Notes: generated from the letters alone by a model not told the origin. 64,000 bases of DNA from Neisseria lactamica NS19 (GCA_000193795.2 AEPI01000041.1:1-64000), one strand, 5' to 3'; shown: positions 17,844 through 27,140, counted from the first letter of the stretch. Numbers and translations are program-made.

Positions 17844-18425
17844 ATGGAACATAAGCTGCCGCAACTGCCTTATGAGCCGGATGCATTATCCCCGCATCTG
17901 AGCAAAGAGACTTTGGAATTCCACTACGGCAAACACCATCAAACCTACATCACCAATCTGAACAATCAAATCAAAGGCACGGAATTTGAAAACCTGCCTT
18001 TGGAAGAGATTGTGAAGAAATCTTCAGGCGGCGTGTTCAACAACGCGGCCCAAACTTGGAATCACACTTTCTACTGGCTGGGTTTCACGCCCAAAGGTCA
18101 AGGCAAACCTTCCGGCGAACTGGCCGCCGCCATCGATGCCGAATGGGGCAGCTTCGAGAAATTCCAAGAAGCGTTCAATGCCTGCGCGGCCGGAACTTTC
18201 GGCTCCGGTTGGGCGTGGCTGGTAAAAACCCCTGCCGGAGGATTGGCTTTGGTTTCCACTTCCAACGCGGCAACTCCGCTGACCACTGAAAACACACCGC
18301 TGCTGACCTGCGATGTGTGGGAACACGCCTATTACATCGACTACCGCAACAGCCGCCCCAACTACCTGAAAGGTTTCTGGGAAATCGTCAACTGGGACGA
18401 AGTCGCCAAACGCTTTGCCGCCTAA
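17844..18425 (+). CDS. sodB: Superoxide dismutase, iron type
   Basis: Cytoplasmic dismutation of superoxide. The 193-residue protein has all metal ligands in context: His in YGKHHQTYI, His in TWNHTFYW, Asp and His in DVWEHAYYIDY. A Gln in the FGSGWAWL-adjacent position and AAQTWNHTFYW favour Fe over Mn, though the call is not certain. The start is preceded by TTAGGAGCACAAA. An uptake-sequence terminator follows. Confidence 0.95.
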   Translation: MEHKLPQLPYEPDALSPHLSKETLEFHYGKHHQTYITNLNNQIKGTEFENLPLEEIVKKSSGGVFNNAAQTWNHTFYWLGFTPKGQGKPSGELAAAIDAEWGSFEKFQEAFNACAAGTFGSGWAWLVKTPAGGLALVSTSNAATPLTTENTPLLTCDVWEHAYYIDYRNSRPNYLKGFWEIVNWDEVAKRFAA

Positions 18426-18451
18426 GCCGCCGGCTTTGCCGAACTGAAAAA

Positions 18452-18478
18452 ATGCCGTCTGAAGCCTTCAGACGGCAT
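18452..18478 (+). terminator. Uptake-sequence inverted repeat, terminator of sodB
   Basis: A perfect ATGCCGTCTGAA/TTCAGACGGCAT hairpin followed by a run of seven T. The rest of 18479-18676 shows no gene. Confidence 0.88.
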
Positions 18479-18676
18479 TTTTTTGTCAAAAAAGGCGGGG
18501 GTTTCAATACGCACTGATGCAGCCTTACGGATTAAGGGAGGTTTTTTTATTCGGCAAAACAGGTTTCCGCCCGAATAAAGGGAAGCGTTCCGCCTCTTAA
18601 AATCAACCGGTTATTTAAATGCCGCCTTTCAAAACGGCAAAGTCTTGCCCCCTTTTGCGGCAAACCTGCAATGCCT

Positions 18677-19012
18677 TTAATGCCCGCAGGCGCAGCCGCC
18701 GTGATGCCCGTGTCCGCAACCCTGTGCCGCCTCGCGCCACGCGTCGTCGTCACCGTCAAACTCTTCCACTTCGTCAAACTCGCCGCGCTCGACCATAGCG
18801 CACAATTCTTCAAGGCTTTCCGCCCCCTCTACCCAAAAACACGGAATGCCCGGCGGCGTATCCGGCGCGAGCAATGCCGCCAAACCTTGATGCCACGCAA
18901 TCCAATAACCGTTTGCCGTTTGGACGAACTGCGCGCCCCGATGGATCGATTCCCCTTCCGTTCCGACAAGCATGCGCTCCGCAATCTTTTCCTGAAAAGG
19001 TAAAATTTCCAT
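18677..19012 (-). CDS. Hypothetical cytoplasmic protein with His/Cys-rich tail
   Basis: A 111-residue protein of unknown function with no signal peptide. The body has aromatic and acidic segments (FVQTANGYWIAWHQGLAALL, GIPCFWVEGAESLEELCAMV), then a strongly acidic stretch EFDEVEEFDGDDDAW, and a C-terminal run of metal-ligand residues, GCGHGHHGGCACGH, with five His/Cys pairs in 14 residues. Such tails bind Ni, Zn or Cu in metallochaperones; here that is inference. ATG 19012 is preceded by AAGGAATCATT. It lies beside sodB, an iron enzyme. Confidence 0.7.
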   Translation of the reverse strand: MEILPFQEKIAERMLVGTEGESIHRGAQFVQTANGYWIAWHQGLAALLAPDTPPGIPCFWVEGAESLEELCAMVERGEFDEVEEFDGDDDAWREAAQGCGHGHHGGCACGH

Positions 19013-19050
19013 AATGATTCCTTACTGCATATGGTTTGATATGAAAATAG

Positions 19051-19227
19051 GGCTTTATTTTAGAATACTCCCACCGTTTGACAAACTTCAAAAAACAAGA
19101 CGTGCACATCACGCCGGCGGGCAGCGATGCCGCGCGTTACCCGATTGCCGAAGGCAAAGAATTGAAGCTGATTCCAAAACAGGTTTATGTTTTTTCTCAA
19201 AACGAACTGATTGAATATTCGATTTAA
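19051..19227 (+). pseudogene. Remnant 3' end of a sulfate/thiosulfate ABC transporter ATPase (cysA-like)
   Basis: An open frame with no start codon, bounded upstream by an in-frame stop at 19048, encodes a tail readable as TNFKKQDVHITPAGSD, then ARYPIAEGKELKLIPKQV and YVFSQNELIEYSI, ending in TAA. The last segment fits the C-terminal accessory domain of CysA-type ATPases, where a strand like LKLIPKQVYVF ends the protein. No ATPase core, permease or binding-protein gene is nearby, so only the last 45-55 codons remain. I recall meningococcal genomes with a cysA-cysW-cysT cluster between sodB and ilvA, which supports a deletion. Confidence 0.6.
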
Positions 19228-19240
19228 CCCTGAAAGCGCA

Positions 19241-19269
19241 ATGCCGTCTGAAAGGCTTTCAGACGGCAT
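19241..19269. terminator. Uptake-sequence inverted repeat after the cysA remnant and ilvA
   Basis: ATGCCGTCTGAA/TTTCAGACGGCAT with a short loop lies between the cysA-like tail (plus strand) and the 3' end of ilvA (minus strand). Confidence 0.8.
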
Positions 19270-19282
19270 TGAGCGTCAAGCG

Positions 19283-20809
19283 TCAGGCAAGAAACAGCTT
19301 GTACGCGGCATTTTGCGTTTCCTCGTGATAGCTGTATCCCAGACTTTCCAAGAAACCGTCAAATGCGGCGGCATCGTGCGGCGGCACGTCGATACCGACC
19401 AAAATCCGCCCGTAATCCGCACCGTGGTTGCGGTAATGGAAGAGCGTAATATTCCAACCTCCCTGCATATGGTTCAAAAAGCGCGCCAACGCTCCCGGAC
19501 GCTCCGGAAACTCAAAACTGACCAAACGCTCGTTTTCTACTTTGTCCGTCCGTCCTCCAACCATATAGCGGATATGGATTTTGGCAATCTCATCATCGGT
19601 CAGGTCAACATTGGGCAATCCCGCTTCATCCAACCGGCTGCCGATAACTGCCAAATCCTGAGGGCCTGCCGCTTGAAGACCGACAAAGATATGCGCTTTT
19701 TCATCGTCCCCGTAACGGTAGTTGAACTCGGTAATATTCCTATTTCCCAATATATTGACAAACTTAAGGAAGCTGCCGCGCTCTTCGGGAATGGTTACGG
19801 CAAAAATGCCTTCGTTGCCCTCGCCCAATTCGCTCCGTTCCGAAACGTGGCGCAAACGGTGAAAATTCATATTCGCACCGCTGGTAACGGCAATCAGGGT
19901 CTGCCCCTTGATGCCGCCGCGTGCGATATAAGCTTTCAGACCCGCCAATGCCAACGCGCCGGCCGGCTCGGTAATGCTGCGCGTATCATCAAAAATATCC
20001 TTGACCGCGCCGCAAACCGCATCGGTATCGACGGTAATGATTTCATCCAAAAGTTCTTTGCAGAGGCGAAAGGTTTCGTCGCCGACAACTTTGACCGCAG
20101 TGCCGTCTGAAAACAGCCCGACATCTTTCAAATGGACGATTTCACCCGCTTCAATCGATTGCTTCATACAGCAGGAATCATGTGTCTGAACGCCGATAAC
20201 TTTGATTTCGGGGCGAACCTGCTTGATAAATGCCGCCACGCCCGCCGCCAAACCGCCTCCCCCTATCGGGACGAATACGGCGTGGACTCGATCGGGATGC
20301 TGGCTGACAATTTCCATCCCCACCGTCCCCTGCCCCGCAATCACATCAGGATCGTCAAACGGTGCGATATAGGTCAGCCCTTCCTGTTCCGCCAGCTCCA
20401 TCGCATAATCGTAGGCATCGTTGTATGAAACACCGCGCAAAACCACCTCGCCGCCACGGCTTTTGACCGCATCCACTTTGATTTTCGGCGTAGTCTCCGG
20501 CATGACGATAACGGCACGGCAGCCCAAACGCTGTGCGGACAATGCCACGCCTTGGGCGTGATTGCCCGCGCTTGCCGCAATCACGCCGCAAGCGAGCGCA
20601 TCTTTCGGCAACTTGGACATTTTGTTGTACGCGCCGCGTATTTTGAACGAAAAAACCGGCTGCAAATCTTCGCGTTTCAAAAGGATGTTGTTTTTCAAAC
20701 GTACAGAAAGGCTGCGTGCCGGTTCCAAAGGCGTTTCGACCGCGACATCATAGACAGATGCCGTCAGGATGCGGATAAGGTAATCGGAATAAGGAAGGGG
20801 CGTGTTCAT
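19283..20809 (-). CDS. ilvA: Threonine ammonia-lyase, biosynthetic
   Basis: A PLP enzyme converting threonine to 2-oxobutyrate, the first step of isoleucine synthesis. The 508-residue protein has the catalytic domain with Lys in SFKIRGAYNKM near residue 52, the Ala/Ser-Gly-Asn-His motif ASAGNHAQGVA, the Gly-rich PLP-phosphate loop PIGGGGLAAG, and two C-terminal ACT-like regulatory domains (starting near FAVTIPEERGSFLKF and ERLVSFEFPERPGALARFL). The two regulatory domains mark it as the isoleucine-feedback biosynthetic form. Confidence 0.95.
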   Translation of the reverse strand: MNTPLPYSDYLIRILTASVYDVAVETPLEPARSLSVRLKNNILLKREDLQPVFSFKIRGAYNKMSKLPKDALACGVIAASAGNHAQGVALSAQRLGCRAVIVMPETTPKIKVDAVKSRGGEVVLRGVSYNDAYDYAMELAEQEGLTYIAPFDDPDVIAGQGTVGMEIVSQHPDRVHAVFVPIGGGGLAAGVAAFIKQVRPEIKVIGVQTHDSCCMKQSIEAGEIVHLKDVGLFSDGTAVKVVGDETFRLCKELLDEIITVDTDAVCGAVKDIFDDTRSITEPAGALALAGLKAYIARGGIKGQTLIAVTSGANMNFHRLRHVSERSELGEGNEGIFAVTIPEERGSFLKFVNILGNRNITEFNYRYGDDEKAHIFVGLQAAGPQDLAVIGSRLDEAGLPNVDLTDDEIAKIHIRYMVGGRTDKVENERLVSFEFPERPGALARFLNHMQGGWNITLFHYRNHGADYGRILVGIDVPPHDAAAFDGFLESLGYSYHEETQNAAYKLFLA

Positions 20810-20957
20810 AATTCAATATGGGAATAATCGGTTTGTTAAAATCGCAAAACCTGAAACCATACGCCCAAGACAGTCCGAAAGCAAGAAAAATCCGCCTGCA
20901 CGCCCATCCCGGGCGTATAATCGGCAAACTGAAGCGATTATACGGTTAATACCTTTC

Positions 20958-22127
20958 ATGACTGCACATAAAGCCCTGCCAATCTTTCTATCCGTCATTT
21001 TAGGCTCCTCTCCGGCAACAGCCGATTCATTTTCTCCAAACAGGCTGCCGGTACGCGCGACATCCTCCCCCCAAACGCCGGAAACCCTTGCTGCGGCACA
21101 CATCGTCATCGACCTCCAAAGCCGGCAGACTTTATCCGCCAAAAACATCGATGCCCCCGCAGAACCTGCGGCACTGGCGCAATTAATGACCGCCTATCTG
21201 GTTTTCAAAAATTTGAAATCGGGAAATATCCGCCCTGAAGAAACCTTAAGAATAAATGAATCGGCGTGGAAATCGGAAGGCAGCAGAATGTTTGTCCGGC
21301 CCGGCGGCAGCGTTAGAACCGACACGCTCTTAAAAGGTATGATTGTCCTGTCCGCAAACGATACCGCCCTGACCCTTGCCGGCAGGCTGGGCAACGGCTC
21401 GATTGAAAATTTTGTGCAACAAATGAACAAAGAAGCCAAACGTTTGGGTATGAATCATACCGTCTTCAAAAATCCGACCGGTTTGAGCCAAGAAAGACAA
21501 GTTTCCACCGCCCGCGACCTCTCCCTCCTTGCCGAAGCATTAATGCGCGACTTTCCGGAATACTACCCGCTGTTTTCCATCAAATCGTTCAAGTTTGAAA
21601 ACATAGGACAAAACAACCGCAATACCCTTTTATACCGGGACTCCGGCGTAAACGGCCTGAAAGCCGGCCATACGGAAAGCGGCGGCTACAACCTTGCCGT
21701 GTCATATTCCGGCAACGGCAGGCACATCCTTGTCATCACATTGGGTTCGGAATCGGCGGAAACACGCGCATCAGACAGCAGCAAGCTGCTGAACCGGGCA
21801 TTGCAATCCTTCGACACTCCGAAAATCTATTCGGCAGGCGAAATGGTTACCAAAATACCCGTCTTTGACGGAAGCAGAAAAACCGTCCGTGCAGGTTTTC
21901 CGAAAGCAGCCTATATCACCGTCCCCCATACCGGGGCAAAAACAGCCGAACAAATTTTGGAAACCATACAGCCGGTTCCCGCACCGGTAAAAAAAGGACA
22001 GGTTCTGGGCAAAATCAAAATCAGGCAAAACGGATACACCCTTGCCGAAAAAGAAATCGTCGCACTGGAAAATGTAGAAAAAAGAAGCCGGTGGCAAAGG
22101 CTTTGGACGCGTCTGACAGGGCAGTAA
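20958..22127 (+). CDS. DacA-like D-Ala-D-Ala carboxypeptidase homologue lacking catalytic residues
   Basis: Exported, 389 residues, with a signal peptide (MTAHKALPIFLSVILGSSPATA). The fold is that of low-molecular-mass penicillin-binding proteins: a peptidase S11 core followed by a PBP5-like C-terminal beta domain (residues about 290-375). The expected SxxK motif (PASLTKLMTAY in PBP5-type enzymes) reads PAALAQLMTAY, so the nucleophile Ser is Ala and the base Lys is Gln. The SxN motif is kept (LSANDTALTLAG), but KTG reads LKAGHTESGGYNL. It is probably a non-catalytic peptidoglycan-binding or scaffold protein. The start was chosen for the signal peptide; an upstream in-frame start would bury it. 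Confidence 0.85.
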   Translation: MTAHKALPIFLSVILGSSPATADSFSPNRLPVRATSSPQTPETLAAAHIVIDLQSRQTLSAKNIDAPAEPAALAQLMTAYLVFKNLKSGNIRPEETLRINESAWKSEGSRMFVRPGGSVRTDTLLKGMIVLSANDTALTLAGRLGNGSIENFVQQMNKEAKRLGMNHTVFKNPTGLSQERQVSTARDLSLLAEALMRDFPEYYPLFSIKSFKFENIGQNNRNTLLYRDSGVNGLKAGHTESGGYNLAVSYSGNGRHILVITLGSESAETRASDSSKLLNRALQSFDTPKIYSAGEMVTKIPVFDGSRKTVRAGFPKAAYITVPHTGAKTAEQILETIQPVPAPVKKGQVLGKIKIRQNGYTLAEKEIVALENVEKRSRWQRLWTRLTGQ

Positions 22128-22168
22128 TCTGCCGTTTCAAATATCCCGTTTTTCCAACAAATAAAGAA

Positions 22169-22190
22169 ATGCCGTCTGAAGCAATCTTCA
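22169..22190 (+). terminator. Partial uptake-sequence hairpin after the DacA-like gene
   Basis: A full ATGCCGTCTGAA is followed by a shortened partner, TCTTCAG. The intact second arm (ACGGCAT) is replaced by unrelated sequence, as if recombination occurred at this point next to the type III locus. The remaining bases to 22292 show no gene. Confidence 0.45.
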
Positions 22191-22292
22191 GTCCCCGACC
22201 GGTTACCCGATCAAAGTCATTGCCGCATCCGCATCTTCGGTTGCAGCCGCTCCAAGCACTACATCGCCATACTATGATTACACCTGTTTGTT

Positions 22293-24944
22293 TTAAGCCT
22301 GCTCCTCTTTTTCCGACTTTAAGTCCCCCACTTTTTCCACAACACGGTATGCCAAACCGTCCAGTGCTTTAAAATGCCGCTTGCCGCATTCGATTTTCAG
22401 CCTCTCATTCTGGCGTAGTTTGTCCGTATCCACACCAGCCTGAATGCCTTTGCCGGTATTTTTAGTTTCTGCAACAAAGTACACTTTGCCCTGAACCTGT
22501 TTTACCACTGCCCAATCGGGATTGTAGTTGCCCAGCGGGGTAGGAATTTTGAACCAGCCGGGCAGTTTGAAATAAAACGCCACGCCGCCTTCATTTTCGG
22601 CATCATAATCCTCGCAATTTCGGGCAAAGGCTTGTTCCGTGCCGGAATCCAACGGAATATAGTTTTCGCAAATGGTTTTCTGCGGCTTTCCGACTGCAAA
22701 CGTAAAGTTGTTTTCATAAAACTCGATGCCTTCGTGCGCCATATCTTCCAACAGCTTTTGGTCGTACACTTCGCCGGTTCGCTCATACTCGATTCCTGCC
22801 GCCATCAATGCGTGCAGGCTGCGGTTTACCGCTTCGGCGGCAAGGTCGATGAAGCGTTGCGGGTTGCCCGGAACATCTTTCAGACGGCCTGACTGTATGA
22901 TGATTTCGTACACCGTGCGCCGCGTCAGCCCCGTTTTTCTTTGAATCTCGCCGAGTATGTCCGGAATCTCCCATTGAACGTCCATTTCACGGCTGCGGCC
23001 GGCAATTTCAACTGTTTCGATACCGTAGGTTTGTGATTGTTTTAATTGCGCCTTGCGGACGCGGATTCTTGGCTTTTGGATTTCTGGCAAGTTTGCTACT
23101 GCCTCCGAAGCCTGTTTGATCAATTCTTCCGTATCGAAGCGCACGCGGTAGCGCGTTTTGTATTTCAACCTGTCCCAAATTGCCTGAAATTCGGGATCGA
23201 GCGGAAAATCTTTGCGGAACAGCTGTTTTTTCTTCTTATTGCCGTTTTTGATGTTTTCGGCGGCAAATTTGATACCGCATTCGTCTTCGTATTCCTTTTG
23301 CAGATTTGCGGCAAACAATTCGTAGCTTTCGTTCGGCACAACGGTCAGTATGTTCACGTTTTCATCGCGCACGCGCCGTCCTTCCTGATTGACGGCGATA
23401 CGCAGCCCGCGCCCGATTTCCTGCCGCTTTTTCAGCGGCGAGCGGGTTTCGTTGAGCGTGCAGATTTGGAAAACATTGGGATTGTCCCAGCCTTCTTTCA
23501 GCGCGGAATGGGAAAAGATAAAGCGCAGCGGGCTGCCGAAGGAAAGCAGGGTTTCCTTGTCGCGCATAATGAGGCGGTAGGTATCGTTGTCCGCCTGCGT
23601 CGTGCCGTCGGTGTTTTTCAGACGGCCTTTCCTGTCTTGCGAGAAATAGCCGTCGTGTACGCCCGCCGTATCGCTATTGCCTGCAAGCTCCCGATAGATT
23701 TCTTCAAACCAAAGGGCAAACTTGCCTGCCGTTCCGTCTTCTGTGCGGTAATTCTCCACGCGGTCGATGAAGAACAGCGACAGCACCTTAATCCCCAGCG
23801 GATTCAGCCGTTTCTCCTTCGCCAAATGCTCCCTTACCGTTTCGCGGATTTGGTTTTTCATAATTTCATCGCGCACCGCATCGCCGTCTCCGCCGCGCAT
23901 AATAGTTTTACCGCCGGAGAACGCCAATTCCTGATTCTCGAAATCTAGGCCGTCAATAATGAAACCGTGGCGGTAGGCTTCGTTGCCGCCCGATTTTTCA
24001 AACAAATCGTCTCCCGATTTGACGGATACCTTTTTCTTCTTGGTTTCCTTTTTATCCTGATAATGAATGTTCAAATCGGCTTTCAGACGACCTTTGGCCA
24101 CCTGCTTTACTTCCAGCAGCTCCGCAAATGCGCCGTTCACATCGTTTTCCGCCAATACCGGCAAAACTTCGATCTGCTTGACCAGCTTCAAATTGTATGC
24201 CTGCACGGGATTCAGGCTGTAAATCTTGTGATACGGTTTTTTATGCGTTGCCGAATAGCGCAGGGTAAAAAGCGGATTGAGCGATGCCAAGGCATTCAGA
24301 CGGCCTTCCGTTTCCATATTTTGCGGCTCGTCGATGATGACGATGGGACACGTTTCCTGAATAAACTTAATCGGCGCGTCCCCGCTTTCGTTTACCTTAT
24401 TGATAACGTTTCCATCTTTTTCAAACGACTGGATGTTGATCACCAAAATCTCGATGTGGTCGTTTACCGCAAAAGCGCGCAAGTCCGACAGCCGGCTGCT
24501 TGAATATTCCGAATAGCGCATCACTGGCCTGCCAAACACCCCGTCAAAATGCGCCTTCGTAATTTCCAAACTTTTCAACACGCCTTCGCGTATCGGTACG
24601 CCCGGCACGACAATCACAAACTTCTTCCAGCCGTAGCGGCGGTTTAACTCGTAAACCGTACGCAGATAGACATAGGTTTTGCCCGTCCCCGTTTCCATTT
24701 CCAGAGAAAAATTCAGCCCGTGTGCGCCGATTTCCGTTTCAGGCTGTCCGTTTTGCTTTTGCACCGCATTCAGATTCCTGCCCAGCGTTTCCCAATCCAA
24801 ATCCAAGCCGTTGCCGACAAACCGCCCCGTCCCCTGACTGGTCAAATCAAATGTCCGAGTATGGTTCGGCTGCCCTGCAAAAAGATTCGCAACGGCATTT
24901 ACCGCATCAAGCTGATAGGGCAGTTCTTCAAATTTCAGTTCCAT
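22293..24944 (-). CDS. res: Type III restriction enzyme, Res subunit
   Basis: The helicase/endonuclease subunit that acts with Mod to cut unmethylated DNA. The 883-residue protein has Walker A METGTGKTYVY near residue 88, a DEPQ-type box II (IVIIDEPQNMETEG) near residue 212, further SF2 motifs (FSHSALKEGWDNPNVFQICT; QEIGRGLRI), and a C-terminal PD-(D/E)xK nuclease: NPDWAVV and then YFVAETKNTG near residue 830. It looks full length. It lies downstream of mod on the same strand, with 241 bases of dRS3 repeats between them. Res expression may still require Mod for a functional enzyme. Confidence 0.92.
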   Translation of the reverse strand: MELKFEELPYQLDAVNAVANLFAGQPNHTRTFDLTSQGTGRFVGNGLDLDWETLGRNLNAVQKQNGQPETEIGAHGLNFSLEMETGTGKTYVYLRTVYELNRRYGWKKFVIVVPGVPIREGVLKSLEITKAHFDGVFGRPVMRYSEYSSSRLSDLRAFAVNDHIEILVINIQSFEKDGNVINKVNESGDAPIKFIQETCPIVIIDEPQNMETEGRLNALASLNPLFTLRYSATHKKPYHKIYSLNPVQAYNLKLVKQIEVLPVLAENDVNGAFAELLEVKQVAKGRLKADLNIHYQDKKETKKKKVSVKSGDDLFEKSGGNEAYRHGFIIDGLDFENQELAFSGGKTIMRGGDGDAVRDEIMKNQIRETVREHLAKEKRLNPLGIKVLSLFFIDRVENYRTEDGTAGKFALWFEEIYRELAGNSDTAGVHDGYFSQDRKGRLKNTDGTTQADNDTYRLIMRDKETLLSFGSPLRFIFSHSALKEGWDNPNVFQICTLNETRSPLKKRQEIGRGLRIAVNQEGRRVRDENVNILTVVPNESYELFAANLQKEYEDECGIKFAAENIKNGNKKKKQLFRKDFPLDPEFQAIWDRLKYKTRYRVRFDTEELIKQASEAVANLPEIQKPRIRVRKAQLKQSQTYGIETVEIAGRSREMDVQWEIPDILGEIQRKTGLTRRTVYEIIIQSGRLKDVPGNPQRFIDLAAEAVNRSLHALMAAGIEYERTGEVYDQKLLEDMAHEGIEFYENNFTFAVGKPQKTICENYIPLDSGTEQAFARNCEDYDAENEGGVAFYFKLPGWFKIPTPLGNYNPDWAVVKQVQGKVYFVAETKNTGKGIQAGVDTDKLRQNERLKIECGKRHFKALDGLAYRVVEKVGDLKSEKEEQA

Positions 24945-24959
24945 TTTTATTTCCTTCTA

Positions 24960-25160
24960 TCCGCTGTCGTGCGGAAAATCCACCTCTTTGCCGTCATTCC
25001 CGCGCAGGCGGGAATCCGGACCTGTCGGAGCAGAAACTGATATATCGTCATTCCCGCGAAAGTGGGAATCTAGGCTCGTTGGGTTTCAGTCATTTCCGAT
25101 AAATTCTTGCAACTTTGAGTTTCTAGATTCCCGCCTGCGCGGGAATGACGGCAGACGGCA
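24960..25160. repeat. dRS3/NIME repeats between mod and res
   Basis: Three dRS3 palindromes at about 24996-25015, 25050-25069 and 25127-25146, with RS spacers similar to those near opa. The element separates two genes that are usually adjacent. Confidence 0.82.
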
Positions 25161-25185
25161 CTTCCGGTTTCCCGCTTTCGGCTGA

Positions 25186-27140
25186 CTACACACACTCAAA
25201 CATCACACCCGCGTCCTTCATCTGCAATACGGTATTGCCTTTGAGCGCGTCGTCGCCCTCGAACAGCCTGTCCAAAACCACCGCCTTGACCGGGTGCTTC
25301 GCCAGCACGGCATCAATCAAATCCTGATTCACGCGTTCCAGCAGGAAGGCGTACAGCCCGCCCGTATCCTCGTCTTCCACGAAATACACGCCGTCTGAAA
25401 GCGAAATCTTGCAAGTCAGCTTCAAACCTAAACGCAACATCAATTCGTAGAGCAGGTTTTCAGACGGCATTTCAGACAACACGGAATCAATGTTCAAGGA
25501 CAACTCGCCTTGCAGGGCTTCCATATCGGCTTGTCCGGACTGCCGCCATTGTTTGAAACCGCTTTCGGCAAGTTTGAAGACTTTAAAGCCCGTATCCACG
25601 TTTTGACCGCTTTGAAGGCCGTCTGAAATCTGCCTGCCCGCGCGGCGGATGCGTTCTTTGGCGATTTCGGCAATCGTGTCGAAACCCGCCTTGCGCGCTT
25701 CGGATTTTTCGTCGGTTTCTTCGGGAAGTTGGACGCAGATGAAACGGCGGCTGCCGCCGTCTTCGGCATTAAGCTGCATCACGGCGTGGGCGGTAGTGCC
25801 GCTGCCGGAGAAGAAGTCTAATATAATTGAATCTTTTTTATTTGATGCAATTTTAAGCATCCTTTTGATTAATGAAGGAGGTTTCGGAAAAGTAAATATT
25901 CCTTTACCAATCATGGATTCCAACTCTTTGCTGGCAGCATCTGTTGTTCCTGTTTCATCATGTTTCCATAAATCAACTGGCACCATTCCGCCATCCATCT
26001 CTGTGAGAAATTTCTTTAAGCGTGGATATTTGTTTTCTCCATTCTTTCCCCAATACAGTCTGTTATCTTCCTGATAGGATAAATATTTTGAATGCTCAAA
26101 TTTCCATGCATTTGTTGGGTGTGTAATGACTTCTCCCGTGTGTGGATTTTGTATTTCATATGATAAATTCGGGCGTTGTTCCTTTGTTGCTGGGTTAACA
26201 CAAGATACGCTTGTCCATACTCCTCTTGGGTCATTATCTGGATTGGTATAAGTGGAATCTGCTTTTTCATTTCTAGGCTCTTTTAACTCCTGTAAGTTAT
26301 CAGATTTCCTGTAGCAAACTATCTGCTCCGTTAATGTTGTGAACATGCGGGCGTTGTTACTTCTGGTATACCTCTTCTCCCATATAATATTTGACACAAA
26401 ATTCTCCGCCCCAAACACTTCATCACACAGCAGTTTCAACTGTGCCTGTTCGTTGTCGTCGATACTGATAAAAATCACGCCGTCTTCGCGCAGCAGGGTT
26501 TTCGCCAGATGCAGGCGCGGCAGCATCATAGAGAGCCAGTTGCTGTGGTAATGGCCGCTGTCTTTGCCGTTTTTGCGCCACGCGCCTTGGAACACGCCGT
26601 CGCGCTTCAGGTAGCCCGCGTCGTCGGTATCGCCCACGCGGCGGGCGTATTCTTCGCGGCTTTCGGAGAATTTGTCGGGATAGACGAAGGAATCGTTGCC
26701 GGTATTGTAGGGCGGGTCGATGTAAATCATCTTCACGCTGCCGGCGTAGGATTTTTGCAGGATTTTCAGTGCTTCGAGGTTTTCGGCTTCGATAAACACG
26801 TTTTGCGTGCCGTCGAAATCTGCGGATTCTTCTTTGCAAGGAACAAGGGTTCGGGAAGTGGGGCTTTGCAGGTTGAGATAGGCGGCGGTTTTACCCGCCC
26901 AATCGAGTTGGTAACGTTCGCCCGCGCCGGCAAGGTTTTCCGCGCCGAGGACGAGTTTGAGCTTCTCAAAATCGATTTGGCCTTCGCAAAAGACTTCGGG
27001 AAAGATTTGTTTGAGTTTTAATATGTTGTTTTGTTTGAAATTATTTTCTAAATCGTGTATAATTTCGGTTCGGTTCGGTTCGGTTCGGTTCGGTTCGGTT
27101 CGGTTCGGTTCGGTTCGGTTCGGTTCGGTTCGGTTGCCAT
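25186..27140 (-). CDS. modD: Phase-variable type III DNA methyltransferase, modD type (frame OFF here)
   Basis: An N6-adenine methyltransferase whose switching alters expression of many genes (a phasevarion). From about 27135 to 25186 one frame is open: an N-terminal region, then DPPYNTGNDSFVYPDKF (motif IV, DPPY), a central variable recognition domain that is AT-rich (about 25830-26400), and DFFSGSGTTAHAV (motif I, FxGxG), the beta-class order. The start ATG (27140, or in-frame 27152) is followed by 14 AACCG/ACCGA units. With 14 units the ATG frame reaches a TAG at 27048-27050 just after the repeats; 13 or 16 units would join it to the main frame (649 residues at 13). ACCGA repeats are, from memory, the modD signature. 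Confidence 0.88.
27066..27135 (-). repeat. ACCGA pentanucleotide repeat controlling mod
   Basis: Fourteen perfect units (CGGTT on the plus strand), beginning 3 bases inside the mod start codon's reading frame. In frame they encode Thr-Glu-Pro-Asn-Arg repeats. Confidence 0.95.

Noticed and set aside
25830..26400. AT-rich stretch inside mod as a separate inserted gene
   Set aside because: The mod frame is uninterrupted through it and it lies between motif IV and motif I, where the recognition domain is expected.
27066..27135. Repeat tract belonging to a plus-strand gene
   Set aside because: The plus-strand frame reading Arg-Phe-Gly-Ser-Val repeats has no continuation; the minus-strand frame continues into a methyltransferase.
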